Assembly: GCA_037127255.1 (NCBI GenBank)
Contig: JBANSL010000004.1
Span: 14,887,967 to 14,951,966 of the forward strand
DNA length: 64,000 nt
Origin: Persicaria tinctoria
Taxonomy: Eukaryota; Streptophyta; Magnoliopsida; Caryophyllales; Polygonaceae
Direction: 5' to 3'
The notes beneath the pieces are model-generated. The model saw only the letters and a program-made list of their open reading frames with translations. It was not told the DNA's origin and did not search any database. A program made the translations under genes and the position numbers. Below, piece after piece: positions 43,164 through 53,722 of the stretch (position 1 is the stretch's first letter; each line of letters opens with the position of its first letter).

Positions 43164-43892
43164 ATGGAAGACTTTGTCGAAGGGAATCCTGCATGGGAAG
43201 AATGGTATCAAGATTTGAGACGGAGAAATAGGATCGCAGTGGAGGAGTCACGATTAAGGGAAATAGCTCGGTTGGAAGACGAAATCCGAAGGCTTGAGGC
43301 TTCCATTCAGTCTAAAGGACCATGCCCTCCTCTCGACGAGCCAATTGACCCACTCAATGTCGACAACCAGGTATGTCCTTCCTCGAATTTCATTCCTACT
43401 TTGCTACCTATTGTTGATGAATTATGTGAAGGATCCCACGGCGAAATAGCACTAGAAGAGAAGAAGTTGGACATTGTTGACCAGGGCATTCCAAGATCAC
43501 TTTTACCTTACAAGGTGAAGGCTATCCCCGATGATTTTGAGCAACCGATGTTCATATTCAAGTATGGGGTCCTAGCAAAGTGGCATGAAGCTCCGCATGA
43601 TGAGGTGGAAATATCTCTTCCCACTCCACTGTTTTGCTGTAGTGGAGACGCGCAACCAAGTCAACCTGTGAATTGGAAGAGGTATGATGATGAGGTATGT
43701 ATATTTTCTTTATATCTTCCTTTATGCATGCCAACTGGAGCACATGAAGATGGATGGGTGGAGCCATGGAGCGTCCACTCGGGGAGGTTTAAACTTCTTC
43801 ACATGATGCCCCCGGATGACATCCCACGCTTCCCACCACCGGAGGAACCACCAGATCCACCTATACCTCTGGACAAAGATGAACCAGGCTAA
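43164..43892 (+). CDS. D ORF, 242 codons, conserved with the C1 ORF, function unknown
   Basis: Intact from ATG at 43164 (MEDFVEGNPAWEEW) to TAA. Residues 25-52 form a charged helix, probably a coiled coil (REIARLEDEIRRLEASI). From residue 110 the protein follows the C1 protein closely: SLLPYKVKAIPDDFEQPMF, FKYGVLAKW, EAPHDEVEISLPTP, YDDEVC, EPWSVHSGRFKLLHMMPPDD, and a Pro-rich tail ending KDEPG. The N-terminal halves differ in length and sequence. No known domain was recognised. It is the only coding capacity of D. The two elements have different LTR subfamilies, so the ORF has been kept over the time the LTRs diverged. Confidence 0.77.
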   Translation: MEDFVEGNPAWEEWYQDLRRRNRIAVEESRLREIARLEDEIRRLEASIQSKGPCPPLDEPIDPLNVDNQVCPSSNFIPTLLPIVDELCEGSHGEIALEEKKLDIVDQGIPRSLLPYKVKAIPDDFEQPMFIFKYGVLAKWHEAPHDEVEISLPTPLFCCSGDAQPSQPVNWKRYDDEVCIFSLYLPLCMPTGAHEDGWVEPWSVHSGRFKLLHMMPPDDIPRFPPPEEPPDPPIPLDKDEPG

Positions 43893-45308
43893 TGCTTAAT
43901 GAAGAAGTCGGCCTAGCGACTATAAAATCTAGAGTTTGTAAATAGACATTTATTTTTGGGACTTTTGGACATTGTTGGTTTTGGTTGTCTTTGGTTTTGA
44001 ACATTTTTAGTTTTTCTATTATGGGTATATGTCTTCTGCACTTTTCAGGTCCATGGATAAGCTATATTCAGACTCGGCCCAGACGGTTCCTATTATTCAA
44101 AATTGAGAGGCCCTGCACACCTGTCTAGTGAGTTTCTTTCTTTACCCTTGTTTTTATACAGTGAGGCCACTATAATGTTTAAGTATGGGGTGGGGGAAGG
44201 GCTTACTTCATGCACATTTGACATTATTTGTGCAAATTTGAAATTCATTTCTTGAATTGCTTATACATGTTTTCCAAAGTTTATAAAAATGACCCCCATT
44301 GAAATTTTTGAATAATGTCATGGAAGCTTATATTGAACTCGACGATGCAAAATTGGATTCATTAGAGATATAGCATGAAATTGCCTAGTAAAAGGAAGTC
44401 ACAATGAAGTGCATTATTTTTATTGAAAACCATGAAAGGAGGTAAAATTTGAAGTTGCTTTTGACATGTTGCATGATAAGAGGATGGAGGACTTTATATT
44501 TCCATATAATGCTCAGTGTTATAATCCTAGCCTTACCTATGCTTATGCATCACAAAAAAGCCATAATATGTCTTATTTCAAATATTGCTCCACATGATCT
44601 AAATATTTGCCATTCTTTACCTTATTTCCTATCCGGGGATTATGTTGAGAATGATGTTACATTATGGAGATTGTTATATGGTTGTTGTGTTTATCATTAT
44701 TGGAGTTTGGAAGGAAATTGTTTGAATTATATGGAAAATTTAATGAGTGAAAGAAAATCCAATCATCTCAGGAGATAAAGGTAGATTGACCCTGCTCTCT
44801 AAGATAATAGTTTGGAGAGATGGGACACATTGTGAGGAGTCCAAAGCACTAAGTATCCGGGGCCATTCATGACACCCATGTTTTCGACTCGCGAGAAGGC
44901 AGTGCTGAGGTTAGAGAGGTAAAAGCATTATTATGAATAGAAGCAATATGAAAGGTGATGAATCTTATGGAGAAGGAATGTGGAAATTCAGTTTGGAAAT
45001 ACTCCATTTCCCCGGATCATTAGCACCACATTGCCAAAAATTGCCCACCTTTTAGCCTTTTACCAATCTACTCCTTAAACTCCTCTTGATTATTAATTTT
45101 TTGTCACTTATGAATGTTTTTGCATAGCCCGCCTTTTGTGAGTAGATGTTGCTCTTTAAATTGCACATGCATGGATCTGTGACATTAGTACCTTTTCAAG
45201 GATGGTAATTGACTGCTGGGTTATATGAGAATGAATCTAAAATGTTGAGAGTTTTGAATTCTTCGCCTGAATGACAATTAAAAGTATTGCTTGAGGACAA
45301 ACAAGCTT
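43893..45308. other. Conserved 3' noncoding region of D
   Basis: Parallel to C1 and C2: GTCGGCCTAGCGACTATAAA, TATGGGGTGGGGGAAGGG (44184), ATCCGGGGCCATTCATGACA, GACTCGCGAGAAGGCAGTGC. The polypurine-like AAGTATGGGGTGTT is at 45309-45322. Confidence 0.72.
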
Positions 45309-45322
45309 AAGTATGGGGTGTT

Positions 45323-46506
45323 TGTTGTGAACCTAATTTGCTATGTTTTACACTTAATTTTATATCGATTTCTGCATGCATTTCATACATTTGGGTTAGA
45401 ATAGTACAGAATCTGTGTAGTTTACACTTATTTGGAATATATGGAGGTCTACACAAGTTTTTGTTATACTTCGCAGAAATCGGACGCACTTTGGAGCTTA
45501 AAGGAAACTCATGGAGAGGCTAAGTATGGTGCAGCTGGAGAAAAAGCCATTTTTCACCATTCTTCATTCTGAATCAAGCTTTGATGTCTTCATGAGAATT
45601 GTAGCCCTCGGAAAGAGCTTTCCAACGCATGGTCATATGCATCAATCCGACGAACGAGGACTCGGGAAAGTGAGTTTCAAGAACAGAGCAGAAAACTGAG
45701 AAAACTTTACTCGAGATCGAGTACACTCTACTCGAGATCGACCAAAAGTGCCTGGTCGAGGACGGAACTGATCGAGAAGCCAAAGACGAAGACAGACCGG
45801 GTTACACCCCACTCGAGACCGAGTAGACCTACTCGAGATCGAGGAGCCCAGAAGCCGTGTCCGAGCATGTCGAGCAGAGTCACCCGAGAAGACCTAGTCG
45901 ACAAGGCTAGTCTAGTCGAGATGGACAAGGGGTCCTCGAGATCGACTAGACCCGTGAGCCAGAATCTAAGCCTGTCGAGCAGAGAAGCCCAGCCAGCCAA
46001 GTCGATGATCCACCCCTACTCGAGATCGAGGAGCTCTCCTCGAGATCGACGACGCCCAGGATTCAAGTCCGAGTCTGTCGAGCACTAGCTAGCCGAGACG
46101 CCGAGCCACACCAGTCGACCGACAATCCTACTCGAGATCGAGTAGACCTTTGTCGAGATCGAGGAGACTTCCAGAGACGCGTTACGCGGTTTGACGCAAT
46201 TCTACTCGGTGTGGGATTACTTGGGCTCGAAGTTTGCCGAATTCCATCCAATCTATCAAGATACATCATGAAAGGAGAAGATCTATCCACTTGAAGACAC
46301 TTTAGATATAATTCCCTATTTAGATTTAATTCCTTTATTGTTTTTATTTATCATTAAGCTTTTAGATATAATTTTAGATATAGATAGAGATTTTTATCCT
46401 TGATTAGCAAGGATTAGAAGACTATAAATAAAGCCCTAGGGGGCTGATTTTCATTCATTCAAGCAAAGCCGTCTTAGGGCGCAAGGAGAGAGGAGAGAGG
46501 GAGGAG

Positions 46507-46570
<64 letters not shown>

Positions 46571-47304
46571 GGAAGCGAGAGAGGAGAGAGAGGAGGAACG
46601 TTTGGAAGGTTTTGTAAGTTTTTGTTTATTTTATGTCAAAGTTAATTTCTTTCATCATGTTTGCTTTCTAATTTTTCTTCTTCTAGGGTTGGGGTGATCC
46701 TAACATAGATATGTTTGTTTGATTTATGAATTCATGATTTTGTGTGTCTTTATTATCATCTACCTATGTGCTTAATCCTTTGCGACAGTCGAGGACAATT
46801 CCTTATTTGCAATTATGAAGCGAAAGTGAACTTATTATGATTTGGATAGTAATTAGGCTTTGCCTGCGAAAGTTGGTTGATCCTAATTAAGAAAAGGTAG
46901 TAACACTTAGGGTTTATGCGAAAGCCTCTATATTCCTATTTGTTAATAACGAAAGTTATTTGATATAAAGCATGCATCTTTATGTGATTTATGATCTGCG
47001 CATATGTTTATTGTTGTGGTGATTCCTAACCTTGGAAATTTGCATCTTTATTTATTTTATTTCATTATTTTTATCCTACAAAGTTACCCGACACCGACCA
47101 CCTCTTCTTCTATCATTCCCTCGACATCGACCAAGTCTTAGTCGACATCGACAACAACCTCCCCACCTTTTCCCGATATCCCTGAACCCCATAACACACT
47201 AAACCTAGAACCGCTGACTTCTCTCCTGAGGACGAACCTGACTCCCCTATACTATAGCGGGGGTCTTGACTACAAATTTATTTGGTCGAGAAACCCTCTC
47301 GTCA
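45323..47304 (+). repeat. 3' LTR of D
   Basis: 1982 bp. TATA at 46423-46429 and AG repeat at 46511-46566. Followed by the target duplication AGGAC. Confidence 0.94.
45711..46162. promoter_or_regulatory. Five TCGANNTCGA pairs in U3 of D (3' LTR)
   Basis: Pairs start at 45711/45732, 45813/45833, 45916/45936, 46020/46040 and 46132/46153, matching the 5' LTR array. Confidence 0.65.
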
Positions 47305-47309
47305 AGGAC

Positions 47310-47336
47310 AAACAAAAGTCTAAGCATTGGGTAGTT
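47310..47336 (+). other. Last internal bases of element A before its 3' LTR
   Basis: AAACAAAAGTCTAAGCATTG then GGTAGTT. The purine-rich TAAGCATTGGG is the best polypurine-tract candidate of A. It aligns with the pre-LTR end of C1, C2 and D (CTTAAGTATGGGG), which suggests A and those elements are distantly related. Confidence 0.6.
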
Positions 47337-48567
47337 TGATAGGGTCTATTTTAGTCGTGTTTTAAGAATAGATTTGCATATTAATTTAGAGCATTTTTAT
47401 ATATTTTAGAGGTTATTCTGTATTATTTAGTTTTCGGAGTGTAAACTAGTATTTTTATATATTTCAGGTATATATCTTCAAGCTGGATCCTATGAATTTG
47501 TAGGTTGATCCTAAATTGTGGGATTATTTTGCAAATTAATTAAAAGGCTAGAAGGGCTAGCTCGGATCGTATATGGGCTGATTGTGTGCCTTATGCAGAG
47601 ATGCGGCTCCGGGTGGCAACGGCTTGCATCTCAACACTTCTTTTCAAGTTTGACCATATATTTAGAATTAGATAGAATTAGTTAGATATTAATATTATAT
47701 ATCGATATATCTATACTAGGATAGATAGATTAGGATAGGTTTTATATTTATATATACATTCATAAGGAGGCCGAACATAAGGAGGCCGACTACTGTTTCC
47801 CACCATTAACCCTAATTATGTTTTGTCTTATTTTTATGAAGATCTAAACTCTTCCGTTTCGTCTACGATTTGAAGCTTTATTTGGATTGATTGTGAGTTT
47901 CTAATTCTTGTTCCTTCTTTCCTATATTGAATGTTTCGACTTTTTTGTGCTTGAATGTTTGATTGTTTTATTCTATCTCGACGGATCAACTTGGTAGAAT
48001 CAATTCAATTGCTAGGGTTTTGTAGATTCCTGATTGTCAACCTTAACCCAAGTGGCAAACTTATCCCTTTAGGGCTGATTGAACTAATTGGATGTGTATG
48101 AAGTTGGATGTGTTGTTACATCTCTCTTTAGAGACTGCAAATACCATGGTTAATCTCTGAACTTAAAGCTATCGATTAGGTTAAATCCTTCTTTAGGGAA
48201 TGTTCGATTGATAAGGGTTTCTAGGACTGATTGGACTAGTAACTATCTTAGGTCGGGACAAGGGCATTCATAGGAAACCTAAAAGGACGAGAAGAAGTTA
48301 CAAGGATCGTTTCACCCAAATAAAGTGGAAATTTGTAGATGAAACTATCTTATTAATCGTTATCTCTATCAATTTGTTTATAGTTTATTTTATTTTCTTT
48401 CTTATTTTCACCACCAAAAAACCCCCGTTTGATACTAATTGGTAAATAAACTTAAATTAGGAATAAATTGATTCTCTGTGGGATCGACTCGTTCTTACCA
48501 CACTACATTAGTTAGGTAGGTTCGAATTTATTTTGATACGGTTTACGCAACTAAAAATCATCCATCA
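47337..48567 (+). repeat. 3' LTR of element A
   Basis: 1231 bp, starting TGATAGGG and ending CATCCATCA. It is followed by TTAGT, the target duplication matching 12259-12263. Confidence 0.94.
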
Positions 48568-49240
48568 TTAGTCACAAAGGAAATTGAAGTCGTTACTAGG
48601 TAATCTCTAGCGTATTCCATGCGAATGAGAGTCCTACCTAAGGCAATCTCCAGCGTCTTTGAGCGCTAAAGAGATTGAATTGAAAATTAGGTAATCTCCA
48701 GCATATGATACATGAAGGAGAGACAATCTCCAGCGTCCTTGGACGTTTAAGGGGATCGAATTGAGAATTGGGTAATCTTCAGCGTACTCTACTCAAAGGA
48801 GATACCTACTTAATAAACAATCTCCATCATCTTTGGACGTGAAGGACATCAGAGTGAGAATTAGGTAATCTCCAACGTACTCTACGCGAAGGAGAGACCT
48901 ACTTAATAAACAATCTCCAGCGTCCTCAGACGTTAAGGAGATCAAATTTGAGAATTAGGTAATCTCCAACGTACTCTACGTGAAGGAGAGACCTACTTAA
49001 TAGACAATCTCCAGCGTCCTCATACGTTAAGGAGATCAAATTTAAGAAATGGGAAATCTCCAGCGTACTCTACGGGAAAGAGAGACCGACTTAATAAACA
49101 ATCCCCAGCGCCTTTGGACGCGAAGGAGATCAAATAGAGAATTAGGTAATCTCCAGCATACTCTACGCGAAGGAGAGACCTACTTAATAAACAATCTCCA
49201 GAGTCCTCAGACGTTAAGGACTTATTTGTCAATATCATTG
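48568..49240. repeat. Tandem repeat, about 93-bp unit of two related halves (Tat element 3' region)
   Basis: About six to seven units. Each has AATCTCCAGCGTCCTCAGAC, then AGGAGATCAAA, then a second AATCTCCAACGTACTCTACG half, and ACCTACTTAATAAAC. Unit starts fall near 48725, 48820, 48911, 49004, 49099 and 49192. A related half-unit (GATCTCCAGTGTTTCGTTAGT) lies at 12243-12263, so element A inserted within this array. Such arrays are typical of the region between pol and 3' LTR in Tat elements. Confidence 0.9.
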
Positions 49241-49423
49241 TAAAGGGAACACTGGCAACATGAACCTAGGAAGGTTTTTTTTTTTGCTTGAACTACATTT
49301 GAGTGCATAAAATAAAGACACTGCTTATCGAACTACTGTTGAGACTTAGTGGAAGTCGTTTGATGCTAGTACGTCTTATCCATCATCATAAATCTCTTCC
49401 TCGATGTCATAGCTCTCCTTGTC

Positions 49424-49738
49424 TCAAAAATGGACTTCAAACCTTGCTTCGCCAAAGTGGGTGAAAACTATTGATGTTTCCAACTCAAGGTCGTGCGTCT
49501 CGACAAAGTCTCTCCACCCGCGCGCCACCTAGTGAGATCCGTAAGCGCCTCCTGTGATATGAACAGGGAAATCTTTTACGATGCGGATGGATAAAAGGAT
49601 TTTCTCAGGTACCTGGGGCTGAAAGTGTTCGCCAAAGCAGTACGGTAATATCATGCGTATGTATTGCTCGTCCCCTACTAGGTAGATATCGAAAACAATG
49701 AGATTGTTTGGATTTTGATCCATGGTATTAGTTGCCAC
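49424..49738 (-). pseudogene. B3-like domain, sense strand of the Tat element, one stop, no intron
   Basis: From ATG (49738) it reads FDIYLVGDEQYIRMILPYCF, then VPEKILLSIRIVKDFPVHI. A stop at about 49530 follows, then ARGWRDFVETHDLELETSIV and GEARFEVHF to the stop at 49424. This has the B3 layout with an intact GW-x-x-F box. The positions where plus-strand copies have an intron (between YIRM and ILPY) are continuous here. The single stop and otherwise long frame suggest moderate age. Confidence 0.62.
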
Positions 49739-49923
49739 GTCTCTTGTTTTGCAAGCGTTTGTTTTTTGTTGATGAGGTCGTGCCTTTCATATCTAGGAAA
49801 TGCCCTTTTATAGTGGCATAGGGAGGTTTGGTCCGAATATTCTTGTGATAAATGACTGTTTCCTGATTTGAAAGGCTCCAGTGGACTTGGTCGGGTTTTG
49901 AAGAGATTCTTGCCATGTGTAGT

Positions 49924-51134
49924 TGATAGAGCATATTTAGTGTTGCATAATAGATTGCATTTAGCATTATTTATGTGTGAATATTGCATTTATCTAGTTG
50001 AATTTGCATTTTCACTTGTTGAGTAGAAGAGGCGGAATCTACATGATTTTATGTTTTATTTCAGGAAAAGTAGATTGGTGGTGAATTAATATTGAAAGGA
50101 CGGAAACAAGTTGAAGAATACTTAGGAGCTGCTGGAGACGAAGAGGAAGCAGCTCGGAAGAATCGCAGGCCACCCTACGACATTGCTAGCCGCCCCGCGA
50201 CTCGAAGGAAGAAACGAGGAACTTCGCTGATCGCCGGCCGCCCCGCGGCCTGGCCTGGCCGCCCCGCGGCCCGTGCAGTAGCTGATCGTCAATTCCGGAT
50301 TTTACTTAGGGTTTTATTATGTTATTTTGGGCCGAATTTCTCTAGACTATTTTAAGGCTTTTCTAGTTATTTCGTTCATTCACCTTATGCACTTTACACC
50401 ATTGTTGAGAGCGCCGTTGAGCATGAGCAACTAAACTCTCGAGGTTTCGCCTACGATTTGGATCTTTGATTGTTGAATTGTGAGTTTCTTAATCTAGTTC
50501 TTATTCCTATTGCAATGTTTTGACTTCCTTGTGCTTAATTGCTTGAATGTGTTTTATTCTCTCTGGCCTGGCCGACTAGTTAGAGTAGATTCATTCAATT
50601 GCTAGGGTTTTGTAGATTCCTCGTAGCGAATCCTAACCCAAGTGGCAATCATATCCCTTTAGGACTCATAGGACTAATTGGATGTGTTGGAAGTTGAATA
50701 CATGTTGAATATCGACTCGTAGCTTGATATTATATGTACCTTGGCTAATTCATAATCTTAATGCTATCTCTAGGTTGAATCTTAACCGTGTTAGGGTTAT
50801 TTAGAGATAAGGGTTGCTAGGACTCGTAGGACTAGTAATTTACCTAAGATTTGGACAAGGACATTGATAGAAAAAGACAAGAACTAGAGGCTGAAACAAG
50901 GATCGAATTCATCAATCGAAGTGATAAATTGTAGGTGAACCTATTTCCCTCCACTGAATTATAAAATCAATTTACTTTGTTTGCTTGCTTCTGCTTTGCT
51001 AAAAGGCAGATCTTTTCACACTAAAAACTCCCCCTTTTCTCTCTTAGCAATTATAATTAGACTTGAATTTAATAGATTTCCCTGTAGATCGATCTCTTGC
51101 TTGCACGCTATACTAGTTAGTAAGTTTGAGTATT
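49924..51134 (+). repeat. Solo LTR in the Tat element (relative of the 15685 solo LTR)
   Basis: It starts TGATAGAGCATATTTAG. Blocks shared with 15685-17100 and with LTR A include ATTGCTAGGGTTTTGTAGAT and ATACTAGTTA near the end. The ten bases CATGTGTAGT occur directly before (49914-49923) and after (51135-51144), longer than the usual 5 bp. The right end lacks a clear ...CA, so the exact 3' end is uncertain. A GC-rich block at 50157-50275 repeats GCCGCCCCGCG three times. Short ORFs inside are incidental. Confidence 0.75.
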
Positions 51135-51144
51135 CATGTGTAGT

Positions 51145-51324
51145 CCATGCGGAATATCCTGGGAAATCTCGATTTCAGACTTCCCTCCTTGTTCAACGCA
51201 TGCAATAAATGCCTTTGTCGATTTTCAAGGTTTGCACAACTTTATTTCGTATAAAAAAAAGGGTTGTGTTTGTAGCAATTTTTTTTTATCTATTTGTTGT
51301 TTACTAATATTGCTTGGTAGAGAG
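51145..51324. other. Tat-element spacer before a B3-like gene
   Basis: About 180 bp of AT-rich sequence leading to the ATG at 51325. No feature recognised. Confidence 0.5.
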
Positions 51325-51660
51325 ATGGTGCCTCCCAACTCTGAGATGCAAGATTTTTACCGCTGTGTTGACGTAGAGGGAAGGCTTGTTGTGAGCTGAA
51401 TCTGCCATGTTTTACAGTTACTTTTATATCGTTTTCTGCATACATTTCATGCATTTGGGTTAGAATAGTACATAATCTATGTAGTTTATGTTTATTTTCC
51501 AAATTATGGAATCTACACCGGTTTCTGTTTAAATTCGCAGAATTCGAAGCAATTTACAGCAGTTCTGAGAAAGGTTGGAAAAGCTCGGAAATCAACTACA
51601 GAAGTCCAAAGTCAAAGAAGCAGCGGAACCAAGATGAATCAAGCTGGAGCCCAGAGTTAC

Positions 51661-52139
51661 TCGATATCGAGTTCTTTTACTCGATATCGACAAAGGTGTC
51701 CGAGCAGTGGTGATCGAGTAGGAGCTGATCGAGGAAGCTGAAGACGAAGGCAACCCAACTCCGGAGCTTTACTCGATATCGAGTAAGCTACTCGATATCG
51801 ACAAACACCCTGATGCCATACCCGGAGTCGAGGAGTTGTGCCAAGTCGAGAAGCCGAAGACCTGGAGACGCCGAGCACCAGTTACTCGATATTGAGTAAA
51901 CTACTCGATATCGACAAGATCAACAACGCCTGTCCGAGCCAGTGTCGGGGAAGGGTTACTCGACCAAGCCCAGCGACACAGAAGTCGACAGAGCTTACTC
52001 GATATCGATGAAAGTTGTCGATATCAAGGACCCCAGAACCACATGCCGAGTCAGATCGAGGACCTGCTACCCGACACCACCGAGCCAGCTGAAGTCGACG
52101 TCATTTTTACTCGATATCGAGTAGTTTAGTCGATGTCGA
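51661..52139. promoter_or_regulatory. Five TCGATATCGA pairs in U3 of the solo LTR
   Basis: Pairs start at 51661/51681, 51773/51792, 51886/51905, 51999/52018 and 52111/52130. Spacing within pairs is 19-20 bp. Units are 112-113 bp apart, which is strikingly regular. Eight of ten sites are TCGATATCGA or differ from it by one base. The DNA between sites is only loosely similar from unit to unit. Confidence 0.68.
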
Positions 52140-52411
52140 GGAGCGCTATCTGAAGCTGCGTTACAGGATTTGTTGTCCGTGTTGAGCTGGGATTTCTTGT
52201 AGCCGAAGGAATCCGATTTCTATCCACATCTATCAAGTTCTATCTATGGAGAGAAGATCTACCCAAACAAGAAGATATTTTGCTATTTTAGATATAATTT
52301 CCTTTCTGGATTTAATTCTTTTATTCCATTTATTTATCTTTATGCTTTTAGATAAAGAGATTTAGATATAGATATAGTTGTTCTTTAACTTGATTAGCGG
52401 GGTTTGAGCAC

Positions 52412-52418
52412 TATAAAT
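52412..52418 (+). promoter_or_regulatory. TATA box of the solo LTR
   Basis: TATAAAT in GAGCACTATAAATAAAGCC. Confidence 0.72.
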
Positions 52419-53722
52419 AAAGCCTTAGGGGCTGGTTTTTTATTCATTCAATTTTTCAGAGATACAAGTAGTTACACATAGAGAGAGAAGGAGAAGAGGT
52501 TGTAAGTTTGAGTTTATTAATGCAAGTTAGTTCTTTTTCATCAAAGATGTCTGCGATTGCGATGAAGAGCGAGTAGTCCACCCACTTCTAGGGTCGGGGT
52601 TAACCCGACGATGGCCATGTAAGGTAATGCGGTAAAAGTACAATCTTTTTATGCAATTCGTCTTTTATCCCTATGAGCATGATTCTTTTGCGAGAGTTGA
52701 AGGTGATCCTTGTTTGTATTATTGAAGCGAAAGTGATCTTAATGCAACTTGGGTTAATTATGTGAAAAGGGTAGTAACAATTAGGGTTTATGCGAAAGCC
52801 TCTATATTCTTATTTGTTAATAACGAAAGTTATTTGATGGAAAACATGATCTTTTATGCCTTTATGTGTTACTTTGCATGGTTATTGTTGTGGTGTTGAT
52901 ACCCTGGCTTTGGAAGTCTTTTAGTTTATTGATTTTATTCACCAAAATCTGAGTTTTGTGTTCGAAGTTTGCATTTTTACAGTTTATGTGTTGTCGATCT
53001 CGGGGAAGTTTTCGTCGATATCGAGTTGGCTTTACTCGATATCGAGGAAGGTTTTACTCGACACTGTGTTTGCTGATTTCTGTTTTTGTTGATCGACATA
53101 GTCTTAGTCGATATCGAGTTACTGTTGTCGATATCGACCAATTTCTGTGTTTGCTTTCTTTTCTGCTTTTTGTCTTCCTTTCTGTCTGTGAGATTTACAG
53201 CTACCTGAGATCCGCTGACACGTTCCTCGTGGATCGATCCTGACTTCCCGCTGCTGCATAGGGAGGGAGTCTTGTAATTATTTGCAAGGGATGAAATCTG
53301 GTTTGCTTTGATTTATTTATATTTAATTGCAAGTCTCAATTTCCTCCTACAACAAGGCTCCATCGCTTGGTAAGATATCCATGCTCGTTGTCCTTTATAT
53401 CTGTTTGGGTTTGAATTCTTATGAAGTAATGCTCTTTTCTTTGCAACCTCTCCCTTGTGCTTTTGAAAGGATGTATGGTCATGTTGTATCCGACCATGTT
53501 TGTTTAGTCTCCTCAACTGGTCAAAACTTTTGTGTTGGGGTTTCCAAGGATTGCTCAAATCGCTGGTGGTTGTCTGAAGGTTGGGGAAGATTTGCAACCA
53601 ATAATGATGTTCGACTTGGAGCATTGATGGTGTTTTTTCAGTACGTGGGAGGGCATCGCTTCAAGACTCTTGTTCTCGAGGATGATCAAGTAGGGCTTTA
53701 TGGTGTTGCGATGATGGTGTAA

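Larger units (their letters stand above)
41029..47304 (+). mobile_element. Element D: non-autonomous LTR retrotransposon (6.28 kb) with one conserved ORF
   Basis: LTRs at 41029-42974 and 45323-47304, target duplication AGGAC at 41024-41028 and 47305-47309, and a perfect tRNA-Asp primer site at 42978. The internal part holds one intact ORF (43164-43892), related to the C1 ORF, and the conserved 3' noncoding region. It has no gag or pol. The LTRs differ mainly by a 26-bp gap near 41200 and by the length of an AG repeat, so the insertion is fairly recent. It sits in the last 60 bp of element A's internal region. Confidence 0.94.
12264..48567 (+). mobile_element. Element A: complete LTR retrotransposon containing all nested insertions
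   Basis: It starts TGATAGGG at 12264 and ends CATCCATCA at 48567. The five bases TTAGT stand before (12259-12263) and after (48568-48572), a perfect target-site duplication. The 5' LTR (12264-22641) is split by a copia; the 3' LTR is 47337-48567. The primer site (TGGGGCCGTTGCCGGGGA, 22645-22662) differs by one base from the tRNA-Asp complement. Element A's own internal sequence is 22642 to about 23339, 29749-31757, about 40224-41028 and 47310-47336, and the rest is nested. No pol domain was seen in the A pieces, so it looks non-autonomous or deleted. The target was a 93-bp tandem repeat of the Tat element. Confidence 0.9.
51387..53354 (+). repeat. Solo LTR of the C/D superfamily with TA-type decamers
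   Basis: 1968 bp, starting TGTTGTGAGCTGAATC and ending CTCCTACAACA. AGGCT stands on both sides (51382-51386, 53355-53359), so this is an exact solo LTR left after LTR-LTR recombination. U3 has five decamer units, TATA at 52412-52418, and U5 has several more TCGATATCGA sites (about 53014-53140). Confidence 0.95.
51325..53722 (+). pseudogene. B3-like gene on the antisense strand, first exon split by a solo LTR
   Basis: Exon 1 begins MVPPNSEMQDFYRCVDVEGR at 51325 and is interrupted after 62 bases by the solo LTR (51387-53354) and its AGGCT duplication. The remaining codons HRL end at 53369, followed by GTAAGA, a donor-like site. After about 75 bp the B3 core (53445-53720) reads PLPCAFERMYGHVVSD, WWLSEGWGRFATNNDVRLG, FFQYVGGHRF. 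The expected acceptor reads CAA instead of CAG. Layout and intron position agree with 11605-12050. It was probably a complete small gene before the LTR element arrived. Confidence 0.62.

Noticed and set aside
50092..50355. 87-codon Arg/Ala-rich ORF
   Set aside because: Lies in the GC-rich block of the solo LTR; composition explains it.
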